Below, piece by piece: positions 11,471-23,298 of a stretch of 64,000 nt of DNA. The stretch lies in NCBI GenBank assembly GCA_003117195.1, contig BDSI01000012.1, forward strand, positions 1,121,316-1,185,315, read 5' to 3'. Made by a program: the position numbers and the translations under genes. The notes beneath the pieces were generated by a model, which saw only the letters and a list, made by a program, of their open reading frames with translations, ran no database searches and was not told the origin of the DNA. The DNA is from Eudorina sp. 2006-703-Eu-15 (lineage: Eukaryota > Chlorophyta > Chlorophyceae > Chlamydomonadales > Volvocaceae). How positions within the stretch are numbered: position 1 is the stretch's first letter; every line of letters begins with the position of its first letter.

Positions 11471-14400
11471 TCAAGACTCTTCCAGCACGCCACAAACATA
11501 ATCCGCGAGCGCCAAGGACGACGTCAGGCCCGGCGACTCGATGCCGTACAGGTTCACCCAGCCCCGCAACCCATGCCCCCCTCTCGCGCCCTGCACCATG
11601 AAATCCGCGGCTGGCTCCCCCGGCCCCGAGAGCTTGGGGCGAACGCCGCTGTACGCGGGCTGCAGCGCGCCGTCCAGCAGCGCGGGGTAGTAGCGGCGGA
11701 TGGCGGGGTAGAACGACTCGGCGCGCCGGGGATCGACCTGAGGACGGCGGCCGCGTGCGTCTTGGGTCAGGGTATCAGGCAGGAACATGGCCGACAGCTC
11801 AGCCGCTTCAGCCGGCTCAGCTGGCGGCGGAGCTCTCGCGCTTAAAGCTACACGAGACAAACACTTGGTGACCCAGATCAGACAGGTGGGCAGGAGCGGC
11901 CGGCGTGCAGCGGCGGCCAGGCCGCCTGGGGACGGCGGAGATCGCTGCCCCGTGCGCCGACCTCCGACGTGTGGAGTGCGGGTTCTTCCTGGGCGGCTGC
12001 TTCTTCTGCTCCATTCCTCAGCCCTGTCCCCGTGTCCGTTGCGCCGCAGCCCATTTCTCCACCCGTGGTCCCGTGATCCCGTGCACCGCGCACCCGTGAT
12101 CCCGAGCTAATGCGGTGTCGTTCGACGCACCCGGTAGTCCAACACCAGGGGCGCCGCCGGGTCGGGCCCGGGGGGGCCCGGCAGCCACTCCACGTCGGGG
12201 CCGAAGCGCGCCGCACCCGCCAAGTCGAGGGTCAGGTGGGTGCCCAGACCCGCTAACCCACGCTCCGGCAGCGGGTAGATCAGGCGGCTGAAGGGCGATC
12301 GGACCGTCAGCGAAAAGTAATTGCCCTGCGGTTCGCGGGTTTGCGGGTTTGCGGGTTTGCAGGGCGGCAGGGTTGTGGGGTTGCACGGATGTGGGTTTGC
12401 GGGTTTGCAGGTTTGCGGCGCGGAGCGCCAGGCCCACTCGGAGGGCCAGGCCCACTGGGTCACCTGCGCCACGCTCCAGAGCCCGCCCCCATCCCCCCGG
12501 CACCCCTCTCTCCAGGTGCCCCGCCCCCCCCCCCACGGCACCACCTGCACACCCACCCGCCAGTCAGCCACCAAGCCCGGCCCCTCCTTGCCCCTTACTC
12601 GCCCAGATTCCCCGTTCCGCCTCCCCGCTGTGGCTCCCCAGCTGCCCAGCCCCTCTCAGCCCGCCCGGCCCAGCCCACCTTGGCAAGACGGAGCCGGGGT
12701 ATGGAGCTCCTGGGCAACCCCGACATGCTCGCCGCGACCCGCACGGCGTGGAGGCCCGCCGCGTTGACCACCCACCGGGCCCGCAGCCGACTGACCTCCA
12801 CCACCGCCGACTCTGGACCGGGCGTCACCGCCCCGGTGCCACCGCCGCCACTGCCTCTGCCTCTGCCGCCCCCACCCCCGCCGGCAGCGTCGCCGTCAGC
12901 GGCCGGAGCCAGGCTGTGCAGCTCCAGAATCTTGTACGGCACGGGTGAAGGAGAAGGGCTGGTGGCGGCGGAGGCGGCGGAGGCGGCGGTCAGGGGCGCA
13001 GGCTCCACCCAGCCGCCGGCCACTCGGGTGTTCAGCGCCAGTACGGCACCGTGCGCCTCTGCGTCCGCCAGCAGCGCCGCCATGTACCTGCGGGTGGGGC
13101 CAGTGCCCTCCCACCCGTGAATGGACCACCCGTGGGTGGGCAGCCCGGGTAGGACGGGTAGGGCGAGTAGGGTGCCCCGCGGCGAATCACACTTGGTTGG
13201 GCCACCGCCCACGACCCACGAGCTCACCTCGGTGAACCAGCGACCCCAGACCGACCCCCCCGCCTCCTTCAGCCCGCACCGCACGCCTAGGCCGGCGCCA
13301 GCCTACAGCCCCCGTCAGGAAGCGGTGCCTTCCTGACTGCCGTTGCTGAATGGACGCGCCCAGGCCGGTAAGGTACTGCAGCCAGCTGTCAGGCCAGCTG
13401 TCAGGCCAGCTGTCAGGCCAGCTGTCAGGCCAGCTGTGCGGCCAGCTGTCAGGCCAGCTGTGCGGCCAGCTGTGCGGCCAGCTGTGCGGCCAGCTGTGCG
13501 GCCAGCTGTGCGGCCAGCTGTGCGGCCAGCTGTCAGGCCAGCTGTGCGGCCAGCTGTGCGGCCAGCTGTGCGGCCAGCTGTGCGGCCAGCTGTCAGGCCA
13601 GCTGTGCGGCCAGCTGTCAGGCCAGCTGTGCGGCCAGCTGTGCGGCCCGGGACCCCCTGGACTCACGTGTGGCTGTCCAGGATGCCGGTGGAGGGCGACA
13701 GCAGCGCCCCCTCACAGGCCAAGGCCGGCTCCAGCGCCCGCGCCTCCGCGCCGCTGAGCAGCTGCAGGTCGGGCACCCCCAGGCGGGCCGCGGCGGCGCG
13801 GAAGGAGACCAGGTCCGGCAGCTGCCTGCGGAGCGGAATGGGACGGGGTGGGGTTTGGGGCCACAGGGTCCCAAAGGGTTGAAGTCCCTGGGCAGGAATT
13901 TTTCAAGGGTTTAGGGTCTAGGGCGGGGCACGTGGGCAGGGAGGGAGGGGACCGGGCAGCGGTGTGCGGTGCGCGCCGGTGCTGCCGCCTGAGGAGGAGC
14001 TTCAGGTGTTGCCGTGAGCTGGTTCGGCGGCTCCCTCCCTATCCCCTCTCCCTACACCTCGCCCCTGTGTCTTTCTCCCTCTCTGTCTCCAGACGGGACC
14101 GCACCCCGCCGGGGGGACCGGCCCCCACCCGCGACTCCCCCTGCTGCCCCGCCTTGCGCCATGTCCTGGCCGTCACCAGCACCCCGGGGCCCCCCTGCCG
14201 TCCAGGGACCGTCTTGGACTTTGGCACCCCTCCGGCCCCCTCCGCGCCCCTCCGAGCCCCTGGGTGACAGCCTCCCACGTGCGTCATCGTCTCTAGTTTC
14301 CCCGTGCGCCCTCGGACGGGTCGTAGGGGCACACGTCCATGCCCCAACAGCCGACGTCCCCAGTCCCTCGGCGTGTTCACCCCCTGAACCCCTGAAACCG

Positions 14401-15834
14401 CGGGTGTCTCTGGGCTATTTCTTTGTAAACCCCTAAATCCCGGAGGGTTTAAAAAGACAAAAAGGAAAGGAAGAAATCAAACCCTGACACGAACTCCGGA
14501 GGGCGGCACCCACTCCTTGGCGGTGGCCACGATGAGCTTCGTGATGTTCTTGTACGGCACATGGCGCTCCCGGCAGAAGTCGTACAACCGGACCTTGCCC
14601 TCCACACACATCCGCGCCTTGAGGCTGCCCGGCGGGTAGTAGATCCCCGCGTGGATGACTGCGGCCATTGGGCGAGGGCGGCGGCGCGTCGTGGCAGTGG
14701 CAGTTTCCATGGACACACACACGCACCTACCGCTCAATTGTTTATTACACACGCACCTACCCTCGCTGTGTCGGGAGCTGGTCTCCGTGCCCACCGCCCC
14801 CGCCGCCTCCACCACCACCACCTCTCGGCCGCGGAGGGCCAGGGCGCGCGCCACCGCCAGACCGATGACACCTGCCGCGTGCCGCCGGCCAGCAACAGCA
14901 GCAGCAGGAGCGGAAACAGCAGGAGCGGAAACAGCCGCAGCGGAAACAGCCGCAGCGGCAGCAGCAGCAGGAGCGGAAACAGCCGCAGCGGCAGCAGCAG
15001 CAGGAGCGGAAACAGCCGCAGCGGCAGCAGCAGCAGGAGCGGAAACAGCCGCAGCGGCAGCAGCAGCAGGAGCGGAAACAGCCGCAGCGGCAGCAGGAGC
15101 AGGAGCGGAAACAGCCGCAGCGGCAGCAGGAACAGCAGCAGTGTAAGGATTTCCAAATCAGGACTTCGAGCTGGGTCAGGCAAACAGCGCAACACCAGGT
15201 CGCGGATTGTCGGGGCTGTTTGTCGCACTGTCCGTCAGCCGCGAGACGCAGGACGTACCAGGACAAACGGGGCATTGTGGCTGACAGCTCCGTTACGCGC
15301 CAATGCACACGGAAAGGTACCGGGATGTGATGACCGGTAGGTATTACCAAGCCTTTTGTCGGTCTCAAGGAGGGATGTAGTAAGCACAGCGGGCAGGTAA
15401 GTGCGGAACGCGTGCGACTCACCTGCCCCAATCACCACGCACTCCACGCTGTCATCGCAACCGCGGCTCACAGAAGCATCGGTGGTTGCTGTAGAATCGG
15501 TGCTGTACGCGCGGCGAAATGGAGGAGACGGCGTGTTGCTGACGCAGGTGCCAGTCCAGGCATGGCGGGCTGCATGTACAGCCCTGCCCGCGCCAGTGTA
15601 CGCAACAAGGGAGCTTGCCAGCCGACAGAGAATACCTCCTGAGGCTTTTTTCGGGGCATGAGGTGTGGGAAGGGCCGCTCGGCGGTTCTCAACATGGACT
15701 TCTGAGGAACAACATCGCGACTCCGAAACGTCACTCCAACCACCGATTGCCAGCACCGGCTGACCGAATGTTATGATATTGCGAACGCATGAGTTTCCAA
15801 AAATAGGCTGCGCAGCTCTGTATGCCGTGACCAT
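11471..15834 (-). CDS. L2HGDH: L-2-hydroxyglutarate dehydrogenase, mitochondrial FAD enzyme
   Basis: Seven exons: 15834-15423, 14871-14761, 14658-14510, 13821-13667, 13087-12679, 12325-12131, 11737-11471; 1698 nt, 565 residues. The FAD-binding Rossmann motif [16 protein letters not shown] spans the first splice (about 133-148). Family motifs follow: [87 protein letters not shown] and [20 protein letters not shown] near the C-terminus. The enzyme oxidises L-2-hydroxyglutarate to 2-oxoglutarate and is normally mitochondrial. The long, basic, Ser/Ala-rich N-terminus before the Rossmann fold fits a targeting peptide. The substrate domain has a family-atypical Ala/Ser/Gly-rich insertion coded at about 12800-13000. 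The exon 3 donor (GTGCCG at 14509) is weak and could lie some codons further on. The ATG at 15834 is the only one in frame. Confidence 0.93.
13378..13646. repeat. 12-bp minisatellite, over 20 copies
   Basis: Units of GCCAGCTGTGCG or GCCAGCTGTCAG alternate irregularly. They fill the start of intron 4 of the L2HGDH gene. On the gene strand each unit reads CTGGCCGCACAG or CTGGCCTGACAG, so every unit carries an acceptor-like ACAG. Confidence 0.97.
14896..15133. repeat. 30-bp minisatellite
   Basis: Repeats built from AGCGGAAACAGCCGCAGCGG and GCAGCAGCAGG, in intron 1 of the L2HGDH gene just upstream (gene sense) of the exon 2 acceptor. The period is a multiple of three, which explains the repetitive Ser/Gly/Arg or Ala/Glu frames seen in it. 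Confidence 0.95.
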
Positions 15835-15883
15835 GCGGACAGCTGGTGCCCGCTGCAAGGGCGTGAGTTCAAAACCCAAGATG

Positions 15884-15889
15884 TTTATA
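15884..15889 (-). promoter_or_regulatory. TATA box of the L2HGDH gene
   Basis: TATAAA on the minus strand 50 bases upstream of the ATG at 15834. This predicts a very short 5' UTR of about 20-25 nt and supports that start codon. Confidence 0.45.
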
Positions 15890-15899
15890 AGTCCATGAG

Positions 15900-16332
15900 T
15901 TGCAGAATTGATCCAATATCAACCATATAAAGCGCAAAAATCACGTTAACGCTGGTAGGATGTCGCATTGGCGACGTTTACCGGAAAGTTTCGGAACGTC
16001 AAACGCGGAAGGCCAAAATTGATCTAACAGAGCATAATGGCATCACAATTATAAAATCCCAATTAAATCCTACGTTTGACCGAAGGTTCAACACAGAGCT
16101 CTGGTTCAACAGGAGTCGCCCTGCCGTACGTACGACACGCACTTCGTCACCACTGCAACTCCCAGCAAGACGCTGAAACGCCTCACCGATTAGGCTTCAG
16201 TCCATCGCCTTGTCACCCGGTATCACACACACCCCATGCAACCATGTTCGGCAACAACCCGCAACTCAAGGACCCCAGCCCCGTCACACGCATTCGCACC
16301 ACGCCACCCCATCTCCTAACCCCCACACCGCG
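15900..16332. other. Spacer between two minus-strand genes
   Basis: About 430 bases covering the L2HGDH promoter and the 3' UTR of the sugar transferase gene. Lower in GC than its surroundings. No further gene seen. Confidence 0.6.
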
Positions 16333-18350
16333 TCAAACCGACGTCGGCGACGAGCTCTGCTGCGGAGGCTGCCTCGGCGGCGTTGGGTTTGGCGGCGGCG
16401 CTGGGTGCCAAGTCTTCGTGATGTCCGCGGGCTGCTTCTTGCGGTACCCTTCCACAAACTGCGTCATGAAATACGCCTTCTGCTCAGTGGCTCCGGAGCA
16501 TGAGAAGTGCCGCATCAGCCACCGGTCCCAGCGCGTCGGGTCGCACACGGGCCGGTGGTTCTTGCCGAGCTGCGGCAGCGGCTCCACGCCCGGCAGGAGC
16601 GTGCCGTGCGTGGCGGCGGTCACATTGGCGTCGTCGTACTCGCAGCCGCAGCGCAGGTAGCAAGCGGACTGGAAGACCCGCGGATCGAGTCCGTGCAGAC
16701 TCAGATTGATCTTGTGAAAACATTTGGGCATCAGCACACCAAAAATGTCCTGCAGGGGGGAAGTGGCAGCGCCGGCATAGGCAGCTTACGGTGACAGGGG
16801 ACAGCGGACAGCGGACGGCGGCGGAACAGGAGTGGGCCAACCGCAACCAGGTAGGGCATCGGCCACGGCAAAGTAAGTGACCCCGGCTCCACGCGCGGTG
16901 ACGCTGGCCATCTCCCCTTACCTGGTCCCAGATATGGGGTCGGAAGGGGACCTGGCCGTACATGTCCCAGATCCAGCTGTACACGCAGCGCGTAACGCCC
17001 GCCGTCGCCTTGAAGTACAACGTCCCGATGTTGAGCGGCGGGGTGATCTTCTCGTGTTTGACGTACACTTCCGACGCGAACGAGTCGTTGATGTCGGACA
17101 GCAGGCACTTCTCCATCATGGTGTAAGTGTCACCGCCGCGCTCGTAAAAGTACGGCAGAGGGTCACGAAGCATGATGATGTCGGCGTCCAGGAAGATGAC
17201 GTCATGCCCCGCGGACAGCGCGTTCAGGATGTACTTCACCTTGGCGAATCTGCGGGACAGCAGCAGGTTCCGGAGCAGGTTCCGCAGCAGGTCATCGGTT
17301 CCGGAGCACAGCGGGTCATCGAGCGCGGGACGCACCGGGTTGAGGGGCAAGCTCTCCACAGGCGTGGAGGGCGCGACACGGGGATGCCGTTTTGGTGCGG
17401 CTGTGCAGGGTCCGCAAACCCACAAGGGAGCCTCAGCAGAGCAGCAACGCAGCGCCGCAAGCGCAGGCGGCGCGGCGCTGCGTGGCGCTGCGGGTGGGTG
17501 GGTGGCTGCTCTGCCGCTCATGTGGGTTTCACCAGCTTGGCACCCTCCTCACCCGCCATGGCAGCAGCAGTGATCAATGTTATGTACCGAAGAAACAATG
17601 CCCGGGGGTTCAGTCAGCCCAGGCCCTGACAGCCAGTCCGAGTGTTGGGGGAAGGCTACCTCCTAGCCCCGCGAACACCTAACACATGACCTGGCGGAGG
17701 CTGGTATTCCCATCGGACAGTGGCCCATGGCCCATTCTTTAACGCGGACAGCATGGAGACCGGTTCGGGTGGGGCTTTAGCATTACCCACAGTTTTCCAC
17801 GGCATGCGCCGCGGGCTGCCCCAGGTCCGGCACCCCCGGCTGATCTGGAGTCCCTGCGCGTGTCCCTGCCCATCTCGCCCTACCCGAGCGCATTGAAGCC
17901 GTCGCTGTGAAAGCCGAACGACTTCTTGCCGGCTCCATGCTCCGCATCCCGCACGCATTTGTGACTGTACTTGGATTGCAGCTCCTGACACATGGAGAGG
18001 GCCTTCCGGGACCAGGCCACGAGCACGAGCCTGCCATCCAAGGTCTCGCCGGCGTTTTTGCCGCCGGACACCTTGACCTGGCGCAGGCTCTCGAGGAAGA
18101 GTGGCACTGTGCGCTTCAGGGCCTCCTCGTTCGCCATGGCCAGCATGACCAGGGTCTTGCGGCAGCTCATGTGCGAGATGTCCACTGCCGCCTCGCGCAT
18201 GGCCGTGGTGAACTCCCGCGTCGGAAGGCGCACCCCGTGGCGGTGAAAGTGCGTCTGAACCATCATGGCCACATGGTTGACGGTTTCCTTCGCCGCGACG
18301 CAGGAGAGCCCGGCCAGGAGTACAATTGCAAGTACATGTAACCTCGGCAT
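16333..18350 (-). CDS. Nucleotide-diphospho-sugar transferase, secretory pathway
   Basis: Three exons: 18350-17884, 17249-16922, 16749-16333; 1212 nt, 403 residues. The N-terminus is a clean signal peptide or anchor (MPRLHVLAIVLLAGLSCVAA). Exon 1 ends in LVLVAWSRKALSMC and a short linker. Exon 2 opens with AKVKYILNALSAGHDVIFLD and carries the DxD-type metal/nucleotide motif at about residues 177-179, then IIMLRDPLPYF; PPLNIGTLYFKA follows. This layout is that of the nucleotide-diphospho-sugar transferase family (Pfam PF03407), which in plants includes Golgi arabinosyltransferases acting on hydroxyproline-rich proteins. Volvocine cell walls are made of such glycoproteins, so a wall-glycosylation role is a reasonable inference, but donor sugar and acceptor are unknown. 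The C-terminus is Pro-rich. Intron 1 (17250-17883) holds misleading open frames. Confidence 0.85.
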
Positions 18351-18380
18351 TGGGGCTGCTCCCCGGCGAAAGTAGCACCG

Positions 18381-18386
18381 TTTATA
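18381..18386 (-). promoter_or_regulatory. TATA box of the sugar transferase gene
   Basis: TATAAA on the minus strand 31 bases upstream of the ATG at 18350, implying transcription starting almost at the initiation codon. It may instead be fortuitous. Confidence 0.35.
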
Positions 18387-18872
18387 TCATCTCTGACAGT
18401 GTGCGGCGCCGTGCATGCGCAATCGGTGGAGCTTAGTTGTCGCTTGCAATCGAACTGCCATGATAGCTAAAGCAGTTTGAAATTAATAGCATGGATCTGC
18501 CAATAAAAACTGCATTGCGCTATAAAATATGATGCATTTAGTTTTCGGCAGGCACAGCTGCGGCAAAGTGCAATCCACTCGGCTTGACGCGATCCAGTAC
18601 TGTAAAACGTCAGCTCCGCCGCGGTCTCATTATCTGCCGAACAACGATGTCATACAATGCAGACATGCTGCACCTAAACTGAGGTCCTTCACCTATCACT
18701 AATTGCAGTTCAGATGCTGCCTGTTCACACAAAAAGAGGAAAATCGTACAACTCGTACACGGTAACACCTCCTCCCCACTTGCATCCGCCCCGTGCATCT
18801 AAATTTCTTTCCCATATCGCGCAATCTTCCGGACTGACCGACAAGTCAAGAAACAGAGCTCTCAAGTCGCAA
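18387..18872. other. Spacer, about 490 bases, no gene seen
   Basis: Lies between the stop of the helical-repeat protein gene (18873) and the sugar transferase promoter. It is low in GC and should hold the 3' UTR of the former and upstream sequence of the latter. A short minus-strand frame (18798-18610) has no family features. Confidence 0.55.
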
Positions 18873-19642
18873 CTACGCGTAGTCCGCCCCATGAGACCTG
18901 TCGCTCTGACCTTGCCGCGGCGGCGGCTCTGCCGCGCCCCCACTGCCGCCGCCATAGCCCAGCTCCTGCAGCACCTGCCGTACCCGCGCACACTCGGGGC
19001 CACCCAACGGCTCCACCCGGCCCCGGTCACCGCCGACCCCCTCCTCCCGTCGTCCGAGAGGGACACCGTCGGCGGTGGCACGCCCCGGTACGGCATCGTC
19101 ACGCTCACCACCGCCGCCGCCGCCGCCGTCGTCGCGGCCGCTGCCGCGCAGACGCTCCTGCACCGCGTCCGCCAGTACCCTTCCGGGGCTGGCCCCCGTC
19201 GCCTTGTAAGCCTCCAACTGCACGGACCAACCAGATGGCACACGGGTACGGCATCTGACGGCGTCGCACCCTTCACGCGGCGGCCACCACTGCTCCCCCG
19301 AAAAGCGTCTGCGCATACCTCCCAGCTCCCACCCACCCGCCACCCGCCCACCCACCCGCCCACCCGCCCACAAACCCGCCCACCCGCCCACACACCCGCC
19401 CACCCGCCCACCCCACCAGGTCCACCAGCTGTCCTCCGTCCAGTCGGTGCAGCTCCGAAATGATGTTGCGACCGATGGCGTCCAACACAGCCTGCGACGA
19501 CGACGGCAACAGCGCCAGAGGTAATGGTAATGGTAATGGTAATGGTCTTCTACTTGCCTTATACTTTGCGACCTGACGGGAGGTGGGGATGGATGTCTTG
19601 CTTGACGTGACGGGGATTAGGGGCAGCAACGGGACCGGTCGG

Positions 19643-19673
<31 letters not shown>

Positions 19674-22139
19674 AGTCATCAAGGCCTGCTACCGGCTTGC
19701 CAACAGGGAGTGTGTGCCGTGTAGCGGTGTGAGCGACCCGGAGGAGCTCACTTCGGGACCACGGCGCTCGGCCCCCGGTGTCGTCCTGTCCCCCCCCACT
19801 GCCGCGCTGTCGCCCCGCCGCACACCCCGCCGCACACCCCGCCGCACACCCACCTCGTCCTCCACCCGCAGACGGCCCAGGCTGCGCGCCACCACCGTGG
19901 CCTGCGCCGGCGTGAGCCGCTCCGCACCCGCCACCACCATGCCTGTGCAGGCGGGACAGGTGGGTGGGTGAGTGGGTGCTGTCCGCACGCCGGCGCTCAT
20001 TCCCCGAACACACTCTTTGCCTTCCTCAGGTACCGGTAGTAATCTTACCGTTGGTAGCTATGATTGTCGCCGGGCTGCGTGTGCCTGGGCAGTTTGCATT
20101 TAAATCCCCGGCAGTTTTCATTGTATCCCTGGTGCTTGCAGATCTGGCCTGGTCCTCGTTGGGTTGCTGCTGCGCCCGCGGGGCCCCTACCCCCCTTCAA
20201 CGACCGACCGACCGACCGACCGACCGACCGACCGACCGTCCGGCTCCGATCTCCTCCTTTCCCCGCCCCCGCCCCCGCCCTTCCCCCCCCGGCCTCGTGT
20301 CCTCGGTGACAGCCGATTAGCAGTACGGTCCAGTGTACACAACACGGTGCACGGCAGTTGTCGTACAGCCCGGTACAGCACGGTACGGCACTTACTGAGC
20401 AGCGACTGGAAGGTGTTGTGTCGGGCCACCCGCCGCCGGGCGTCCTCCTCCGCCTCGGGGCCGCCGCGGTCGCTGCCGCCGCCGCCGCCGCCGCTGTGCC
20501 CCAGAGGGCTCGGCGGCTGCTGCTGTTCGCAGGCGTCCGCCACCGCCTGCAGCGCCGCCACCAGCGCGTCCTCGTCGAAGTCGTGACCGCTTCGCTCCAC
20601 CACCTGATGGCGCACGGCGGCAGGGACGCGGTCCGACGAATGGCGACTTTGAAGGCCGGTGGGCCGGTGGGTTCTCTTACGGGTCAAGAACGCCACCCAT
20701 CCATCCATCCATCCGTCCGTCCATCCACCTTGCATCGGCCGTACCTCCACCTCAGAACCTACCCCTCCGCCACTCACCGCAGCCCACGGGGCATCCCGCC
20801 TCACCTGCAGCACCCCCTCCGGCCCGGCCTCCTCCCGCGCCGCCAGGGCCAGCAGCGCCGACAGCGCCGACCTGCCCGCCGAGCCGCCGGGCGCCCGCGA
20901 GCGGCTGTCGGGCTGGTCGGGGCTGAAGCGCTCCTGCCGGGGGGGGAAACAGGGAGACGCGACCCGTGGGTCAATGGCGGGTTAAGCGGGCTCTCACGGA
21001 CGTGGCGAGGGGCCAGCGAGCGAACTGCCGTACACCAGACGCGGACCACGGCGCGGCGCGGCGCGGTCACGTCGCGGATATGTGTCACGGCGGGGCAGGG
21101 GAGACACCCCCGGCCCCGGGATGGCTGAGAGAGGGCGCCTCTCCGGCCCCTGACCTTGTCTACTCGCACCCCATGCCTCGGCCCCATGAGGAGGACATAT
21201 CCAGGTCCGACGTTCCCCCGCCCCACTCGCAACCGCCCAACTCACAGTCTCGCAGTCACACACACACACACTCACCCCCGCCCCACTCACCCCCGCCCCA
21301 CTCACCCCCGCCCCACTCACCCCCGCCCCACTCACCCCCGCCCCACTCACCCCCGCGACGGCCTCCTGAGTGCCCACCCGCGGCACGTCACCGTCGTCCT
21401 CCCCGCTCCTGCCGCCCCTGCTCCTGCTACTGCCGCCGCCGCCACTGCCGCTCCCGCTGCTTCTACTTCCGCTCGCGGCGCCGCGGGATGGCGCACTGGA
21501 TGACTCACGGGATGCGAACGCGGCCGGCGACAGCCGTCCCGGCCACGTCGTCATAGGTGACGTGTGGTGCTGCCGGTGTCGCGGCGGCGCTGACCCTGGT
21601 GGCCACGGCGGCGCGTTCGCCGCACCCCGGGCCGCCCGCCACATCACCTGCCGTACGCGTGCGCCGAGGGCTTGCGTCGGTGTGGCGATCGGGCGAGACG
21701 TCACTGACCCACGGGTCACCGGTGGCTCGTCGCGGTGGGCTGGATCCTTGACCTGGCCGCACGGTCCCGCGCAGAGCGACCCCGCGCTTACCGTGGCGGC
21801 GGCAGTACCACCGGCAGTACCGGCAGTACCGGCAGTACCGGCAGTACCAGCAGTACCAGCAGTACCAGCAGCAGGCAGATGTGCAGGCCTGTTGTCGATG
21901 GAAGAGGCCTCGGGCTGGGGAGGCCCTGACTGCTGTGGCGGCAGCTGCTGGGAATCCCCTACGGGAGGAGATGGCAAAGCTGACAGCACGGAAAGGGGCA
22001 TCCGGGTCTGCGAACCCGCTGTGAGGTCGGTGGGGAGCTGTCGGGACGTTTCAGCTGCTGCGTGGGCGGCCAGCGCGCAGCGCGGCCAGAGGGCTCGGCG
22101 GGCGGCGCCCGCGGCCGCGACAAAGGACCGGATGGTCAT
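18873..22139 (-). CDS. Putative organellar helical-repeat protein (FASTK/RAP or OPR-like)
   Basis: Six exons: 22139-21351, 20933-20805, 20603-20396, 19942-19854, 19491-19417, 19217-18873; 1635 nt, 544 residues, phases consistent. The ATG at 22139 gives MTIRSFVAAAGAARRALWPR, a good Arg/Ala-rich organelle transit peptide; the frame extends upstream only to a TTG. After about 240 residues of low-complexity sequence come amphipathic helical units: DEDALVAALQAVADACEQ, RLTPAQATVVARSLGRLRV, AVLDAIGRNIISELHRLDGG and QLVDLLEAYKATGASPGRVL. These resemble the degenerate helical repeats of FAST-kinase/RAP or octotricopeptide proteins that bind organellar RNA. No C-terminal RAP domain is visible; the protein ends in Gly/Arg/Asp-rich sequence. 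The family call is tentative; the exon structure is better supported than the function. Confidence 0.6.
19520..19545. repeat. TAATGG hexamer repeat
   Basis: Four or more copies of GGTAATGG in the intron between exons 4 and 5 (gene sense, upstream of exon 5) of the helical-repeat gene. Confidence 0.8.
20200..20237. repeat. (CGAC)n microsatellite
   Basis: Nine uninterrupted CGAC tetramers in the intron between exons 3 and 4 of the helical-repeat gene. An ATCC tetramer repeat lies nearby at about 20699-20726. Confidence 0.9.
21271..21350 (-). repeat. Tandem copies of the intron 1 5' splice site, 15-bp period
   Basis: On the gene strand the intron opens with GTGAGTGGGGCGGGG repeated. GTGAG begins at 21350, 21335, 21320, 21305, 21290 and 21275. 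The first is the modelled donor. The 15-base unit keeps the reading frame and contains no stop, so each later donor would add five residues (Val-Ser-Gly-Ala-Gly type). Confidence 0.9.
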
Positions 22140-23298
22140 GGGCCACAGGGCCAGGGGCCGGGAGATGGCGTCAGCGCGAAAGAGCTCTTCGAGCAATGCA
22201 CAGCTCTGAGAGCCGAGCGCGTGAGTCCGCTGCTGCTGCTGTTGTTGTTGTTGTTGTTGTTGAGCCTGTCCGCGACTGTGAAGTCAGGCAAATGGAAGGT
22301 AAAGATTCCCTCGAAAGTCGAAACCCTAGGGAACTGCAGCTGACGACCACCGAGCGCGGGTGAAATGGCCCGCGGCAAGGTAGCCGGTCGAATGGCGGGG
22401 CAGCTTGTGGGATGCTTTGAGGCTGAGGCTACGGGTGACAACTCAAAATGGGACACGGCAGCAAAACATCATTGGCAGTTCGCTGGTGACCACACTGTTC
22501 CGCGATTAGTCAAGAACCAGGTTGTTGGCCACACAAAAACCCGGATTGGAATACGGCGCCATTCTCCAAGCACTTTTAATCACGGCCTTTTGATTTCCGA
22601 ACAAACAAGAGCTTGATAACTGTTTTCTCGACAACAGTCGCTGGCCTTCTCTTCCGCTGTCGCAAAACAGTCAACTCGACGTAAGTCCAAGAGGCGCCCC
22701 GCACCTGACCCGTGGGTCACGGCACCGCGCGTCGCCGTCGGCTGCGGATTCCCCTTCCGCCAGCACCAACTGCACCCAGGAGCCATGCAGCTCTGCATCT
22801 CTCCCACCGCCTCGCCCCAGCTGGGGCGACTTCGCGGAGGCCTGAGCCAAGGACCCCTGGTGGGTCCGGGTGGGCCCCAGCTCCCAGGGCAGGGCAGCCA
22901 GGCAGGGCCGCCAAGCCAGGCGTTGACAATCACCTATGACCAGGCAAAGCAGCGGAACAAGGCGGAACAGAGAGAGCGGTAGCCGGGTGTGCTTCTTGTA
23001 TCCTTGAATCCATCTGACGAGCCCGTGCGGGCGGTGGATGACTTGTCCACCTCTGCCATCACGCGCTTCCGCTCTTCGAACGGCTGTCCCCACGCCTGCC
23101 CTTGCTTACTTGTTGCCCGACGCTCCTAGGAAATTCTGTGAATAATTCTCTGTGTGGATAATCCTGTGAATTATTTATTAAGGATGTTACAGCGGGCCCC
23201 GCGGGTCATCGGTGACAGCCGAAGCTTCCTCGCCACACACTGCATAAACGAACTTGCGCCACCAATCATTTTATTTAATTTTCGGTGCGCAGTGGCCA
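22140..23298. other. Divergent promoter region between the helical-repeat gene and ferritin
   Basis: About 1.16 kb separating two genes transcribed away from each other. It holds a TTG triplet repeat (about 22240-22262) and a low-GC stretch (about 23130-23285) just upstream of ferritin. No exon with family similarity was found on either strand. Iron-response elements may lie here, but none could be named from sequence. Confidence 0.55.

Noticed and set aside
13890..13925. Telomere-like TTTAGGG motif
   Set aside because: Only one or two imperfect units are present, in the intron between exons 3 and 4 of L2HGDH, with no array.
16484..17521. Single 345-residue sugar transferase frame
   Set aside because: It includes intron sequence at both ends. 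The real protein begins with the signal-peptide exon at 18350 and its second exon starts at 17249.
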